Assembly: GCF_020740795.1 (NCBI RefSeq)
Contig: NC_067290.1
Location: 16,660,001 to 16,724,000, forward strand
Direction: 5' to 3'
From: Apus apus
Taxonomy: Eukaryota; Chordata; Aves; Apodiformes; Apodidae
DNA: 64,000 bases
The notes beneath the pieces were generated by a model. That model saw only the letters and a list, made by a program, of their open reading frames with translations, was not told the origin of the DNA and did not search any database. A program made the position numbers and the translations under genes. This document shows, piece after piece, positions 39,469 to 52,552 of this stretch (positions are counted from its first letter, which is position 1; each line of letters begins with the position of its first letter).

Positions 39469-40362
39469 GCCCGGGGCGGTGCTTCCCCAGCCCCGCCGCC
39501 CCTGCGGGCCCGGGGCGCAGCGCCCACCGCCCGCGCCGGACAGCGGGGAACCTTCCTGCCGACCCCCTCGCTGTTCGCTCTACCGAGTCTCGAAGGACAG
39601 GCCGGGCAGCCTTAGCTACCTCTCCGCCCAGGCCGCGGGCCGGGCCCTGGCAGCTGCGGGCTGTCCCCGCGCCCGCCCCCCGGGAGCCGCGGGCAGCATC
39701 CTCAGGGCACAGAGCGGGAGGTGACGGGGGCGATTTAAAGCCTATGGGAGGCTAGAGGCAAAACGTGAAGGTGGGGTCAGCCTCAGGCTGGCTGCTGCCC
39801 GCCGGCCGGCCGGCTCCTTCGCTCCAGCTGTGTTTTCCAGTGGATTTTGTCAGCATTCCCTGGGCAAAGGCCGGCCTGGCTCTGCCACTGGCCGTCCCGG
39901 GAGCTCACGTAGCCCCGCTCCTACACGTAGGAGCCTTCGCTCTCCAAAACACCCAAGGAATGGCGTCTAAGCTCAGGGCAAGGAAGCAGATGAGGTTTGC
40001 TCTTTCAGGCCTCAGTCTTCTAAACTTCAGGGACCTAAATCCTTCACAGATTGAGCTGTGGGAAGCAGCTGCCAGCCTCCCTGACCGCGGTCACGCTTGG
40101 CTCGCTGCTGGCCAGCATTTTGGGCAGGACTTTGTTGCCCAGCGTGGCAGCTCAGCCAGCCCAGCACCTGGTGCGACGCGTGGAGGGGCAGCAGGTTCCA
40201 GCCCCGGGGGCTGAGTGTGAAAGCCCTGAAGAGAAATTGCTCCCACAGACTGCCGGGGTTCTATCCACCCTGGCACCAGCCTTCCCCTCCGAAGCTGAAA
40301 GGTTTGGGGTGTAATTGTCGTCCCAAAAAACAGCATCTGTCACCTGCTGTGCGATAACCTGA

Positions 40363-40374
40363 CCCCCCCCCCCC
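40363..40374. repeat. Poly(C) run of 12
   Basis: A homopolymer C tract lies in the gap between UBA3 and ARL6IP5. Nothing else that I recognise lies between the UBA3 CpG island and the CR1 at 40655. Confidence 0.85.
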
Positions 40375-40654
40375 AGAGTCAAGATACTTGTTTTAACATC
40401 CAGTTCTGCACAGAAAAGGGAGCTAAATGATATCCCAGAGCCAGCTCAGCTTCCTGAAACGTGCTGCTTTAAAATTAGCATGTAAAATTACTGTATAAAT
40501 TAATAACCAACATCACAAACACCTCCCTGCAATGGCTTGACACCCCTCCCACCACCAAAGCCTCCTTGGCTGGGGCAGCTGCTTCACGGCCCCCTCCACA
40601 CTTAGACCCTGGTTCCCCATTTTCAAAGGTGATGCAAACAGGATTTGCCACACA

Positions 40655-41090
40655 AATATTAGAATCATTAAGGTTGGAAGGGACCTTAAAGATCTTCAAG
40701 TTCCAACCCCCCTGCCATGAGCAGGGAACCACCAGACCAGGCTGCACAAAACCTCATCCAACCTGGCCTTAAAAACCTCCAGGGACGGGGCATCAACAAC
40801 CTCCAGGGGCAACCCATCCCAGTTCCTCACCACCCTCAAGAGTGAAGAATTTCCTCCTAATATCTAACCTAAATCTCCCCTCTCTCAGTTTAAAACCATT
40901 ACCCCTTTTCCCGTCACTATCTTCTCTGATGAAAAGCCCCTCCCCAGCTTTCCTGGAGCCCCTTTCAAGTACTGGAAGGTGCTCTCAGGTCTCCCCGGAG
41001 CCTTCTCCTCTCCAGGCTGAACACCCCAGCTCTCAGCCTGTCTTCCCAGCAGAGCTGCTATTAAACATACGTCATCTTTCTCTGGAGGAA
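40655..41090 (-). mobile_element. CR1 LINE 3' fragment between UBA3 and ARL6IP5
   Basis: The plus strand reads TAGAATCATTAAGGTTGGAA then GGGACCTTAAAGATCTTCAA, with TCCAGGCTGAACACCCCAGC near the far end. These are reverse-complement CR1 3' landmarks in correct order over more than 400 bp with few lesions, so it is relatively young or well kept. It ends about 220 bp before the ARL6IP5 start codon. Confidence 0.93.
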
Positions 41091-41099
41091 CAATGACTA

Positions 41100-41660
41100 C
41101 ACAGCAAGCGCGGGGAGCAGCAGCACCGCAGCCCTGCCGGCTGCCTCTCCCGGGCCAGCGAAGGGCAGCAAGCTGTGAAACACGCCCGTGGCTTGTGCTG
41201 CCCGGCGTTTGAGCGCTCCTGAGCGGCGAGGAGCGGCGGGGCCGTTGCGGGAGCCGCCCCGGGGCGGTGCCGCGGAGCTCGCAGGCCTGCGCGGCGCTGG
41301 GGCGGCAGCCATGGAGGTGCAGGTGGCGCCGCTGCGGGCCTGGGACGATTTCTTCCCCGGCTCGGACCGCTTTGCCCGGCCCGACTTCAAGGACATCTCG
41401 AAATGGAACAACCGGGTGGTCAGCAACCTGCTCTACTACCAGACCAACTACCTGATGGTGGCCGCCGCCGTCGTCTCCATCGTGGGGTCAGTGCGCGGGC
41501 CTCGCTCTCCCTCCGGCAGCGGCGGCCGGGGGGGATCGGCGGGTTCCGGGGGGCCCGGGGGGGCGGGCGGGCTCCGGGGGGCCCGGGGGGCCCGGGGAGG
41601 CTTTGCTGAGCCTCGGGCGCTGCCACAGGAACGGGTCCGGCCCTGGCGCTGCCGGGTGGG
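41100..41660 (+). promoter_or_regulatory. ARL6IP5: CpG island, ARL6IP5 promoter and first exon
   Basis: GC- and CpG-rich sequence begins just after the CR1 fragment and covers the 5'UTR, exon 1 and the first part of intron 1. No TATA box is obvious. The start codon context is GCAGCCATGG, a strong Kozak match. Confidence 0.8.
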
Positions 41661-44600
41661 ATGCCAGGCAGGGAAGCTGCCTTTCCCTTCCTCTGCCTTT
41701 TCCTAAACCTCCGATTTACCTGGTGTCGCTGAAAAAAAAAAAAATTAAAGGCCCGGTTGCAGCCCCACTCTTGTGGAGGGGGACGCTTGTTAGGTTAGGA
41801 GTAGGTTTTAGGATTGATTTGTTTATTGGTGAGGGTCTAGCAGATCTGAGGACTCGTCCAGCCCCTCCCTCGGCCCGGGGCAGGGCCGGGCAGCCCCGGG
41901 TTTGGCTGCTGCGCCCGGAGGGCCGGAGCCGCATCCTGCCCGGGGATCTGTGCTTCCCCACCAAATCTGTCCCGCGGGACTGCTCCAGCCGAGATAAGCT
42001 TCACTTTGAATTAAAGAAATAAATCAATCTGTCCGCTGTTACCGTTCGAAGCTCGTGGCCAGGGGACAGAGCAAGGCTTCCTTGTTTCCGGGCTTGCTCG
42101 ATACTGAAAAACCTTGAATATAAAACAGACAAGGTACCCTTCATTTCATTTCTGGTGGGCAGGATGGAGGTGCTCAAGGCAGGACCCTCTGCTGGGGTGA
42201 TGTTTCATCAGGCCAAGCTTTCCTGAAGAGAATGGGAAAATAACCTTATGCTCATATTTTGGGTCAAAGCCAACGTGACTTCTTCAGATTTTGCTGTAGG
42301 GTCTTTGGTCAGAAAGCTTTTAAGCAAGATGTCTAGCGAAGGCTGATGATTAAGCTTTTAATATGGAAACTGGAATACTCCACTCTTCACAGCAATGTAC
42401 AAATGCTTAAATTGGAGAATTGCCCACCTGCTAGGCCAGAGTGGTTTTGGCTGAAGTACATCTTATCTTATATGTAGCAAGGCTTCAAAATCTTCCCCTA
42501 AATCCTTTTTTTGTTTGTTTTTCTTTTAAGGAGTCTGCATCTTGTTAGGGCTTCTGAAGCAGTTGACCCAGCATCTAAGTTGGTGAAGATTCTCTGGGTT
42601 GCAGGGAATTAATTTTGGTGGGGATATGTTGCAGTCTGCTCAGCAGACTACTGAACGAGTAAAATGAGACTTACATGGTCTTGCTGTTCTTACTCAGTGT
42701 GATATTTAGCAGTGTGATGCTGCACCAGCTCTCAGTGAACAGGTAAATCACAGTGGCCTCAGAAAGCAGGGGAACAGCTCTTCTCCCCAAGAAGATGAGG
42801 AGAAAAAATGTAAATAGTTTTGACATCTCTGGTTGGAAAATGGGGATGACAGCAGCCTTTACTCACTCTTAAATTCCTCCCTTTGAACTCTGAACTCTTC
42901 AGGTCAAGGGGACATATCTCCCACTTATTTCTCACTGTTTTTCTGGGGTGGGAGGTGGAGGAAGAAGAGAGCCACAAGGGATGAAGATTAATATCAGAAC
43001 TGCAATTTTGATATATTGAGTGGCAACTGTCTAAGTTGAAAACTTGTGGATGAGGAACACCTGGAACTTGGGATCTTGATCTGAAATACTTTTTTTTTTT
43101 TTTTTTTTTTTAATTGCATGTCTTAGAGTCTTTGGTAGATGATGAATCTGATTCTTCCAACACTAAAAGACAATAGGGGAACTCTAAGGGAAACAGGCTA
43201 ACACTTCAGTAGAGAAAAAATATCCATTTATTTTATTAAAAAGATTTTTTGCTATGCCAGACTGTGGCTTTGGGAGAAAGGTAAAGAAAGTTTTCCTGAT
43301 AAATTGAAATTGATGACTACGTTGTTGTCTTGCACTTCCTGTAATAGGCAGGAATCCTTGAGTGATAAGTGATGATTCATGGCTTTTTTAGGAACTCCAA
43401 GGCTGTATACAGGCCTAAGGGCAGAAGTATTGCAACCACTAATGTAGTGGTCTTCCTGTGATCAAAACTAAACTTAGCCCACATCCAACTCTACCTGTTC
43501 TTAAATCATTTAATTATATAGCCAGACTTGTAATGCAGAAGTGATGTTTTCAGCTACTGTAATACTTGGTAGCTGTGGTGATGCTGGCAGACATGGAAGT
43601 TGTAGCCTAGAGCTGTCTTAATACTGGAAGAACAGAGCTTGCTGCCACAGCTTCAGTGTGCTGCCTCTTGTGCAACACAGTTTATCTCTGCAAGGTATGG
43701 ATAAGTTTACTGTGAGTGCAGTGGAATTGTAATAGTCTCTGCTGCATCATTTCCTTGCCTCGCCCCCTCCCCTTCTCCGGTAGCTCCTGTTACATGTAAA
43801 TGAAGTTCTGTGCTTTGCAATCATGTGAATGTTACTTGCAGCCTGCAGGACTAGATAGAAAATAATAAATCAATGAAAAGAAACTAAACCTACTGAATTA
43901 GTGCTGCTCTCTTAACTCAGGCTAGTGGTAGCAGCCTTGCCTTCTCCACCCTCCCTGCCCTGCAGATTCATTTAAGGAGTAGCGTGCTCTTTGGTTGTGT
44001 TGGGTTTGTTTTTATTTGTTTTTTTGGTTTGGTTTGGTTTTTTTTCAGTTGCAATAGATTACTGATAAAGACAAAGATCTTTATAAAATGGTGCCCTTTC
44101 TCCCAGTTGTACAGGAACTGGTCTGCCTGTTCTTACCCTGAGCCAAAGCCCTGTCACTGTCAGTGCTATACAGATATTTATTAAAATTAGTGCCTCCCAC
44201 CACTCTCCCTCAAACAATCAGTCTGGTTAATAAGTGGAATTTTTCTGTGCTTTCACCTACTCTAACAAGGCTTCACTGTCTTATGGCTCAGATTTAACTA
44301 CTTAAATCGATGTAATTTCTTCTAGGCTTTTGTTGCCATGTACTTGCTAAAAATTAGCTTCTAAATCTGACAGTATGAAAGGTGTACTGCATGTCAGAGT
44401 GCTGCATCTAAGAGAGCCTTTATTCTCTTCTGGCATCATGTCTTCTCTGCAGCCTGAGGTTAAATGTCTCTTTCCTTTACCAGTTCTCTAAAACATCTCC
44501 TGTCCATCTGCACAACCCCTAGCAATTAACAAGTGCATGTTGACTTGTATTTTGGTTTTCTCCCCCAAACCACTACCTTAGCTGATGTGCTTGTAGATAA

Positions 44601-47600
44601 TGAAGACTCCAGCACAGCAAAATGCTTAGTTTCTCTAATGTCTAATGGAAGATGAAGAATGAATGAGCAAAACACATCACTTTAAAACATTTGTTGCATA
44701 ACAAAGTTAGTATGTAACTTGATAAAGGTCTGGCAGTTCTGCAGAGAGGAATCTGTCTCTTGTTCCCAAAGCAGTGTAAGTGAGCAACAGTTAAGAAAAG
44801 GAGCATTGCTAAAGCTGTGGATGCTGGGGGCTATTGCCTGGGACAACATGCCTTATGTAGTTTGATGTGCTACCTCTAGTTACAGCTATATAGCCTTAGT
44901 GAAGCTGGAAGTATGGGGAGAGAGAGGAGGCAGAACTTTGTCTTTGAAGTTATTTGAATTAATACAAATGAGGAAGAAAGCATTTAAGTGCTCTAGCCTG
45001 CCCACCACATAGAACATGGTGGAGCAAAAAGGGACTTTTCATGCTTATTTCATGTAATGGCCTGAGCTCCTCTACATAAAAAAATATGTTCTCAGTGACT
45101 GTTTTCTACTTGGTGCCTTTATTCAGACTTGCCTGGTCACATGCAAAATAAACAGATGTGACAGCAACTGCTGAGTAATCACCCTGAGCCAGTCATCTAA
45201 AATGGAGATGATTTAAGAATAGAGTTAGCTTGCTTTTCTTTTTATGTGGCCTGTCCTATTTCTGGGCTCATGCTGCTGGAGGCTCCTGGTCTCACACAAA
45301 GGATGCATCTTGCCTAGCCCTTTTTACCTTACAAATCTGTAGCCTCGTGTTCTCCAAGTAACTGCTCACCTTCCCTGCTGCGAGGCTGTGCACAGGTGTG
45401 CAGATATGAAATAACCTGTTGAGAAGAGGTGGTGTGGTCGGTTACTGAAAGCAGAGCTCTTTGGGCCTTCCTGCACCTACATGAGAAATCCGACCTGTCT
45501 TGTGATGCTGAGTCTAGGAATAGCAATCCAGTAAAAAAAAAAAATATCTCACCTTTATCTGTTTCTGCAGGCCAGAAGTAGCTGCCAGAGCTTCTTCCCA
45601 CACAACTGAACCCCAGCTGCTACTGTTTCTGCTGTCTTCTGATACTACTGCCACAAATACAAAGTGTCCCACGGTGCTACTTGGCACAGAGCAGCCCTGC
45701 CTCTCTGCAGGGGGCAGGATGTTTCCTGTGTTTATTTTCCTCAACTCTTTACTTTGTATCAAAGCAGATACTGAAGGAAACCTACTCTGTGAGGGGCAGC
45801 AGGAGTGCAATTGCAACTCACCACACAGTGCTGTTGAAACTGAATCTAGGTGACAGCTCTTCCTTACCAGTTTGTCCCAGCTCTGCTGGAGGTCACAGCA
45901 TCCTACCAGGGTTGTTCCTGGTCCACCAGAGAGAGCAGTGCAGAAGATCATCCAGTTTGGCTGCTCTGGGCTGTCAGCATCCACTGATGCTGTTTAGTCC
46001 TGACATACCAGCTCCTTTCAGGGTAGTGAGTTAGTGGGTTCTTCTCCAGCCCCAAAAGTTGTTCTACCCCTAAGTCATCTGAGCAGGGCAAACTCAAGTT
46101 ACCACATCATTGCCATGCTAATAGTTCCGTGCATTTTTAGGGGTTTGAGAGGTCCCTGCAAAAAGGAATTATATTTAGAAAGTATCTTGTAACATACTTA
46201 ATGGTCACTTACCTTGTCTCTGCAGCTTTAAAAGACTTCCAGCTGTCTTGCCTGAGCATGAATTTGACATACTGTATTCTGGTCTGGACATACCTAAGGC
46301 CAATCTCAGTGCTGGTTCAACTGTGAGGTGACTGCTGAGGCTGTTACACAGCTCTCTCATCCCCAGGCACTGGGGTTTCAAAATAACATGGCCATATTTT
46401 TTCCTTTTCAGCCTGTAGCTATTGCATTATCAGGAGCAGTGTGCCAGCAGATCAGAGAAAACTGGATGGTGGAGGCCTGCCTTCTCAAAAAATACCTTTG
46501 ATGGAGAAGAAGTTCCTAAATACAAATTTCTAGGAGACTTTTAGACAGTGCTGCAAATTACACTGTGGGTGATTCAAGCAGTAAAGGAGAGCTTGGCATG
46601 TGATACCCTAGTCAGGACTGTAATCACTAGTATTGAAGTCTGTGGACACATGGCTGATAATCTGAATACCAGTTTTTGTGGCAACTGCTATCCCCATCTG
46701 TTTCCATGTGGCTCTGAACAACTTCATTTGATACTTCTGTTCACTGTTTCCCTGGACGTGTTGGAATGCAGCCCACTTCATGCAATTCAAATCACTTTCC
46801 CCAGGAAAGCTGGATCTTTTGAGGCTTTTTTCCCCCCACACATATCCCTAATAGCCAATCAGTTATACAGAACCTGTGTAATACCAGAAAAAAGGGTACA
46901 GCAGGAAAGTGTTTGGTCTCTTCCTTATAAATATGGAGGGATTTCTCTTAGCCACCAGTTTCTCAAGTTGTAATAAGAGCAGAGGAAAGGATGGGGAAGA
47001 TAAAGCTTTGAAAGTACTTACCAGACCCATGGAGAATGTACAGTGGAGCTCTGCCTAGCCCTTTATTGCTCCCAGCATTATCTTGTCTAAAGATTTTTCA
47101 GAACAAAAAAATGGGTAGAGTGAGTTGTTTGGCCATTTCTGCTGCAAAGTAGCTGTGATGTGGAGGTGACTTCTGCTTTGAGAATCTCCTGTGTCCAGCA
47201 GCACATCTATAAACCATGCACTCGTGTGGCCCAGGCATGAGTCACCCTCCTGCTGCTACAGCAAAGGAGCACAGATGAACCTATTTCTTTCCAGAGCAAT
47301 GCTGTTCACTTTTTCCAGTCTGGAAACTTAAGACTAACAATTCAGAGCTAAAAATAGTCTGGTTGGCTACAGGGAGTGACTCAGATGCAACACACAAGCC
47401 TGCCCTACCACCAATTCCAAAAAACCCTCTTGGCTTTTCAGCATGAGTAGCAGAAGCAGGTGGGGAACTAGTCTAAATTTTAATCTCTTGCCATCCAGTT
47501 GTCCTGTCTCCTGTTGGCACAACTGACTTCAAGAGCCAGTCTCTGCTCTGAAGTGATTCTTGGAGGTTCTTCCTTCTCCTTGAAAATCCTCTCTGGCTCT

Positions 47601-49572
47601 GCAGGTAGAGTGCTGGCATGCCAGGCCAGATTTGTTCTGCCTCTGCTGGATGTGAAGCACAAACCACAGCATCCTCCTCAGCAGTGGGGTGGGGTGTTGA
47701 GTCATGGTGCCTGTTATCTTTGGAACAGTAAGGCTGGCTGCAAAGTCTACAGGAGGAAATCCTGCCTACATCTGGCTTTATTGGGGCAGAGTTGTGCTGC
47801 TTTTGTAGTTGTAGCTGCTCAGAGCCCTCAGCTGTTGTGAGATTAGATCAGCAGACAAACACGCAAGTAAATCAGAATGCACAAGGAACCACACAGCTTA
47901 TATATAAGTGAAATATAGAAGAGCCTGGATCTTGTGCGAGCACAGAAACAAGCTGAGGAAAGTCCTTGCTGAAAACTTGACTCTAAACAAGCTCTAAATA
48001 CTCAGGGAAGTGGTTTGAGCAGGTGATGTTCTTGCACTCGTCCAGAAAAGGGCCTTGCTGTTTATAGACCAAAGCTGATCCACACCACGGCTTGGTTTGC
48101 TTGGTAACATTGATAACAATAACAGAACATAAACCTCAGCAGTGACCCTCCTGCCAGGCCTGCCTCTTCCTGCAGTTCCTCCTGGCTCTCCAGTTCCTTC
48201 TGACTCTCAGGCATGCTTGCTTGTGACTGGGCTCCCATCTGTTGTGTTGATGGTGGTAAGCTCCTGATGCAGGTTCATAAAATTAATTTGGGTGTAAAAC
48301 AATAAGAAGGTTTATTCAGAAGTAAGAACTAGTGAGGTAGCTTCCTGTATTCACTGTTCCCCTACCTTTCCCATTGTGCAAACAGGAACAAGATAATGTG
48401 AAAAGCTAGCTCATCTGAAGGCCTAGCCTGAGCCTGGTTTTGGTCATGTGTAGGGAAGAGATCCACGCCTTGGACAGCTGATCTTGGCTCCATCTGCTTT
48501 TGGGATTTGATAACTCAGGGTCTGATACCAAGTGAATGTGTTGATTGCACAGGTAGGAAGGGTCCTGGTGATAAGTGCTTCTGTTAGTGAGGTACTGCAG
48601 AAACTCTCATTATTCTGAGCTACACTCAGGAAAAGAACAATAAAGACATATTCACTACTAAGGGCTTGTTTAGTTGCACTTGTTGCTTAACTTAGCTTCT
48701 GCCTAAAAATCAGAGGTCAATGAAGGTCTCGACAGCAACAACTGCCTTCTTAATGCCTTACCTCCCTACTAGCAAGTTACCCATCAGCTAGATGTTTGCT
48801 ATATGGACACAAGTCATGAAAGCTCTGAAACAGGACACTTTTTACCCTCCCCTCCCCTCTCTCTTCTCTCCAGATTTCTGAGTCCCCTGAACATGCTCAT
48901 TGGTGGCACTGTGGTGGTGCTGGTGTTCATGGGCTTTGTGTGGGTGTCGCACAACAAGGACATACTCCGCAGGCTGAAGAAGCAGTACCCAACCACATTT
49001 GTGGTGGTCATCATGCTGTCTAGCTACTTCTTGATCTCCTATCTGGGAGATGTCATGGTGTTCATGTTTGGGATCACACTTCCTCTCCTCTGTAAGTATT
49101 TTCCCTCTTTTCTGGTGGGGCTATGAGTGTGAGACTTGAGCTTCCTCAAGTTTACAGAGTCTTATTTAGCTGTTGCCTTTATGATCTCTATTTAAATAAT
49201 TTCAAAACAAAAATGGGGGGAAGGGGACAACGCAGCACAGGTCATTTTTAATGTTATTAACTGGGTACCTGTGGTTACTTAAGTGGTCACTGGGACTCTG
49301 TCTTCTTCAGCGTTGTGATGGCGCGTCTCCAGATGAATGCTGCAGGAGCTGTGCATTCCTTCAGCATTACCAACTAACAGGTGTGTTTCTGTCACACAGT
49401 GATGTTTGTCCATGCTTCTCTGAGGCTCCGAAACATAAAGAACAAGCTTGAGAACAAGATGGAAGGAATAGGCTTGAAGAAGACCCCGATGGGCATCATA
49501 CTGGATGCTCTAGAACAGCAAGAGGATAGCATCAACAAACTGGCTGACTACATATCCAAAGTGAAGGAGTAA
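41311..49572 (+). CDS. ARL6IP5: ARL6IP5, PRA1 family protein 3 (JWA / GTRAP3-18)
   Basis: ARL6IP5 is an ER membrane protein of the PRA1 family. It interacts with ARL6 and restrains ER exit of the glutamate transporter EAAC1 (SLC1A1). Three exons, 41311-41486, 48874-49091 and 49400-49572, sum to 567 nt, 188 aa, the human length. The N-terminus reads [20 protein letters not shown] followed by [20 protein letters not shown]. Hydrophobic hairpins follow at about residues 47-85 ([18 protein letters not shown]) and 98-140 ([31 protein letters not shown]). The cytosolic tail ends [20 protein letters not shown] plus E. Junctions: GTG GG|A TTT and CTC T|TG ATG. Donors are GTCAGT and GTAAGT. The gene converges on LMOD3. 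Confidence 0.98.
41521..41600 (+). repeat. G-run block at the start of ARL6IP5 intron 1
   Basis: Eight or more runs of three to seven G occur within 80 bp on the coding strand, starting about 35 bp after the exon 1 donor. Four or more such runs with short loops are the sequence signature of possible G-quadruplex formation in DNA or nascent RNA. Folding itself is not shown by the sequence. Confidence 0.6.
41660..48873 (+). other. ARL6IP5: ARL6IP5 intron 1, no other gene seen
   Basis: This is most of a 7.4-kb intron. A pure T run of about 22 is at 43090-43111. Open frames of 117-156 codons on opposite strands near 45514-46034 and one of 141 codons at 46548-46973 have no recognisable motif and are probably chance. 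I see no CR1 element or RNA gene. Confidence 0.6.
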
Positions 49573-50230
49573 GCAGCTGCAACGTGGCATTTTTACCTAT
49601 TGCAGGAGAGTAGTTGCTATTTACTATTGTTCAAGCTTGCTTTCAGTTTGTGTACAAAATGGGAAATGTACCTGGCACAGATTAGTAGTTGCAGGATACA
49701 GGTATTCCAGGGTCTTCAGTGCTCCTCTAAGAACATAAGAGCAGCAACTTTTTTTCTATTGTATAGCAAAATGTTCTGGTGTTTACACAAATACATACTA
49801 ACTTCAGTGTGTTTGCTTGTCTCTTCTTCTGGGGGTAGAGGAGGAAGGGATGGAAACCTATGGAATAGTCTTTCAGACTGTTGTGCAGCAGATTTGTCTG
49901 TTAGTAACACCCCTTGCATCTCACTTTAGGCAGTTTCTGCTGGGTAGCACCTTCAGGCTGGCAGTGTTCAAGGTGACCTGGAATGTATCAAAAGCAGGTA
50001 TCTCCTGCATCCTCCAGATCTCTCACTTGACTGGTCTGTACGAGACCATGTTGCTAGCTTAACTGGCAAGCAGTAAGACTGTGCAATACTTGTCATGAAT
50101 ATGGGTTCCTGTCCTTGCCTCACATTCCTCCTTTAGCAGCTGGGGAACAGTCTAAGCAGATCTAAACATTAAGGATATATTTGACAGTGTCCCTCTCTCA
50201 GTTCCAATAAAATGCACCTTTATTTTTTTT
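49573..50230 (+). other. ARL6IP5: ARL6IP5 3'UTR with poly(A) signal
   Basis: Non-coding sequence follows the ARL6IP5 stop codon. The first canonical AATAAA is at 50206-50211 and is followed by a T-rich stretch, a typical cleavage context. Further AATAAA copies occur near 50512, 50562, 50593 and 51115, so longer 3'UTR forms are possible. Confidence 0.65.
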
Positions 50231-52550
50231 CCAAAAATTGTGATTTATAGAAGCTGCTCCCCTCGTGCAGGAAAGCCAGGCTTGCTTGCATGCCAGCTAA
50301 ACTGGTCACGCACGGGAGGGAAAAAAAACAACTATCCTGAGATAAGTTGGATGGGCTAGGTTTCTACCCTACTGATGTTCTTCTGTACTGCTACTTTAGG
50401 ACTTACCTTGTTCTGCTTTAGTCTGTAGAGGTGTTTAGTAGATGGAGGTGTATGTGTGTTCTCCAGCATGGGTCGTTTTCTTCCTTTCTTAACCAGAATG
50501 CAAAGCTACAAATAAAACATGCATCTCTCTGACTCTCTACTTCTGACACTCTTCAAAGGAATAAACTGGATTTCAGGTTTACATGAAAAAAGCAATAAAT
50601 TTCAAGATACAGTTTTTGAAAACCCATTCCAAATTCATGAAGATACTTGCCTGTAACAACTCCTGGAAGTGATGTGTGGGATTCTTTTATACGTATTTTA
50701 AATTAACTGCCAGCTCTGATGGAATTACCTTGATAACAGGAGCTTACCAACAATGGGGGGGGAAAAATTGTCCAGGTGACACTCCATTTCAAGCATTCTT
50801 GCATTTCTCTTTTCTAACAAAGTAATTGCTTAAAAAAAAAAAAAAAGCACGGATCCTTAAAGCTTTTATGTAACTTATCATGCTGTTTTCATCGTGAACT
50901 GTGTAGAAATCTGAACATGTCATTCCATTTAAGTGTTAAAGTGATCAGTATTTATTGAAAAGGTCTGTATATCCCAGCTGAAGAGTCAATCACCTGTTCC
51001 TCACTTGTAGTGCATGGTCTTTGTTTTTTGAGAACTCTTTCCACACCTAAAAAATGTAGTAGCCTATGACTTCATCATGACTGTACGATTTTAAAAACTG
51101 CACAGTTAAGAAAAATAAATTCTAATGGTGATGGCTGAGTGAATTTATTTCAGGTTGGGAAAGGTGGTTGGAAATGTGGGCTTGTCTCTAGTTCTGTGGT
51201 TGGTGGAGCTCCCTGGAGTGGTGGTGGGAGATCTGCTGTCACCTGCAAGCCTGTGTTCATGATGAGCTGCTCTCAGAGTTTCCTGGGAGAGCTGCTGGTG
51301 GCACTTGCCACTTGCTGCCACAGTGTAGGTGAGAGCTTGGTTAAAAAACCCAAGTTCCTTCCCTTTTCTGCTTCCTGTCCTTTACAAGAAGACAGGGCTG
51401 CCTGAAATGGGTGCAATGAAAATGTTTCTTCCTTTTTTAATGTCTCTGCCATGCAGAAATTGCTCTTCTCTCCCCCTTACATGATACTTAAAAACTACTT
51501 GCAGTGTTTTAGGTAAAACATCACTCAGGCTTCTCAAGTGTGTGGCATTACAGGCACAGACAGAAGGACAACTGAGAAGGAATTTTACAAATTTTGAAGA
51601 TGGAGATTTGAAAGAGACCAGGTGATATATGCAAAAAGAACAAGGATAAACAAAAACCTGAACCAATGATAGTGGGAACCACCTTGGATTCAGAGAGGTC
51701 TTGGACATTGCTGGTACTCCAGGACTAGTGTAATAAATGCAGGGAGAGGAAGTGGAGTGGGACTGGGATTCAGCTGCCAGGGAAAGGTTGCTAAGAGTTG
51801 CAGGCAGGAGCAAGGAGAGACTCACCTGAAGGAAATCCTGCCAGGAGCTGCAAAGCTGTGCCTTTTGAGCAAATGCATCAGCCACAGGAAGGCAGGAGAG
51901 CTGCTTGTTGGCAAAGGGGAAAGCTCTGAGCTTTCCCTGTGCTTTACAGCTTGAAATGGCTTTCCTTAAAACAAACAACAAACCAAAAACAACTGGTCTC
52001 TTGTGGATGACTTTCAGAAGAATTTGACTTACCTGTCGCTGCTTTACAAAAAAGGCTTGCAGCAAATAAAAAGATTTTAAAAGGGGAGGAGAAAAAAGAT
52101 GTACAAAAATATTAAGGAAAAACTTAAGTCGTGTGTATGCAGTTTTAACCCCATCATAGCCAGCCTTGCCAGGGGGGTGATGTGCTCTTCACACCCCATA
52201 CTAGGAGGAAAGATGAGTTTCTTCAACCCCTGGAAAAGAGATGGGTAAGGCTCATCCTCCTGACACTTACTGTGGAGAGAGACCTGAGATGGCATTTCAG
52301 TGGGCTCCAAGGCGGCTGTAACTAAGGATTACATCATGGACAGATGAGAGCTGAGGGAAATGACATTTACAGCTTGAGGCAGAGCATGGCATCTTTTCCA
52401 TGCTGCTCAGGTACACCATCAACCAGACTGTGTCCTGAAATGGAGGTAGCTTGAAACCATCACTGAGGTGTTCACTGTAACAGCCTGGTCTTTCTGTTCT
52501 GTGAGTGTCTCATTAGCCATGAAGTGCTGCACACATCTTAGAGAGAGAGA
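50231..52550. other. Region between the convergent ARL6IP5 and LMOD3 3' ends
   Basis: No known gene is recognised. It may include alternative ARL6IP5 3'UTR in its first part. The minus strand carries an open frame of 227 codons at 51382-52065 with no motif that I recognise; it is treated in the findings and not called as a gene. Confidence 0.5.
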
Positions 52551-52552
52551 GC

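Larger units (their letters stand above)
38870..39730 (-). promoter_or_regulatory. UBA3: CpG island, UBA3 promoter with exons 1 and 2
   Basis: Dense CpG and GC content covers the first two UBA3 coding exons and about 290 bp upstream. No TATA box is seen. The neighbouring ARL6IP5 start is 1.9 kb away on the opposite strand with its own CpG island, so the two genes are divergent but probably do not share one core promoter. Confidence 0.8.

Noticed and set aside
45514-46034. Overlapping frames of 156 (-) and 117 (+) codons inside ARL6IP5 intron 1
   Set aside because: No recognisable protein or splice context; likely chance.
46548-46973. 141-codon plus-strand frame in ARL6IP5 intron 1
   Set aside because: No recognisable motif; ordinary intronic sequence.
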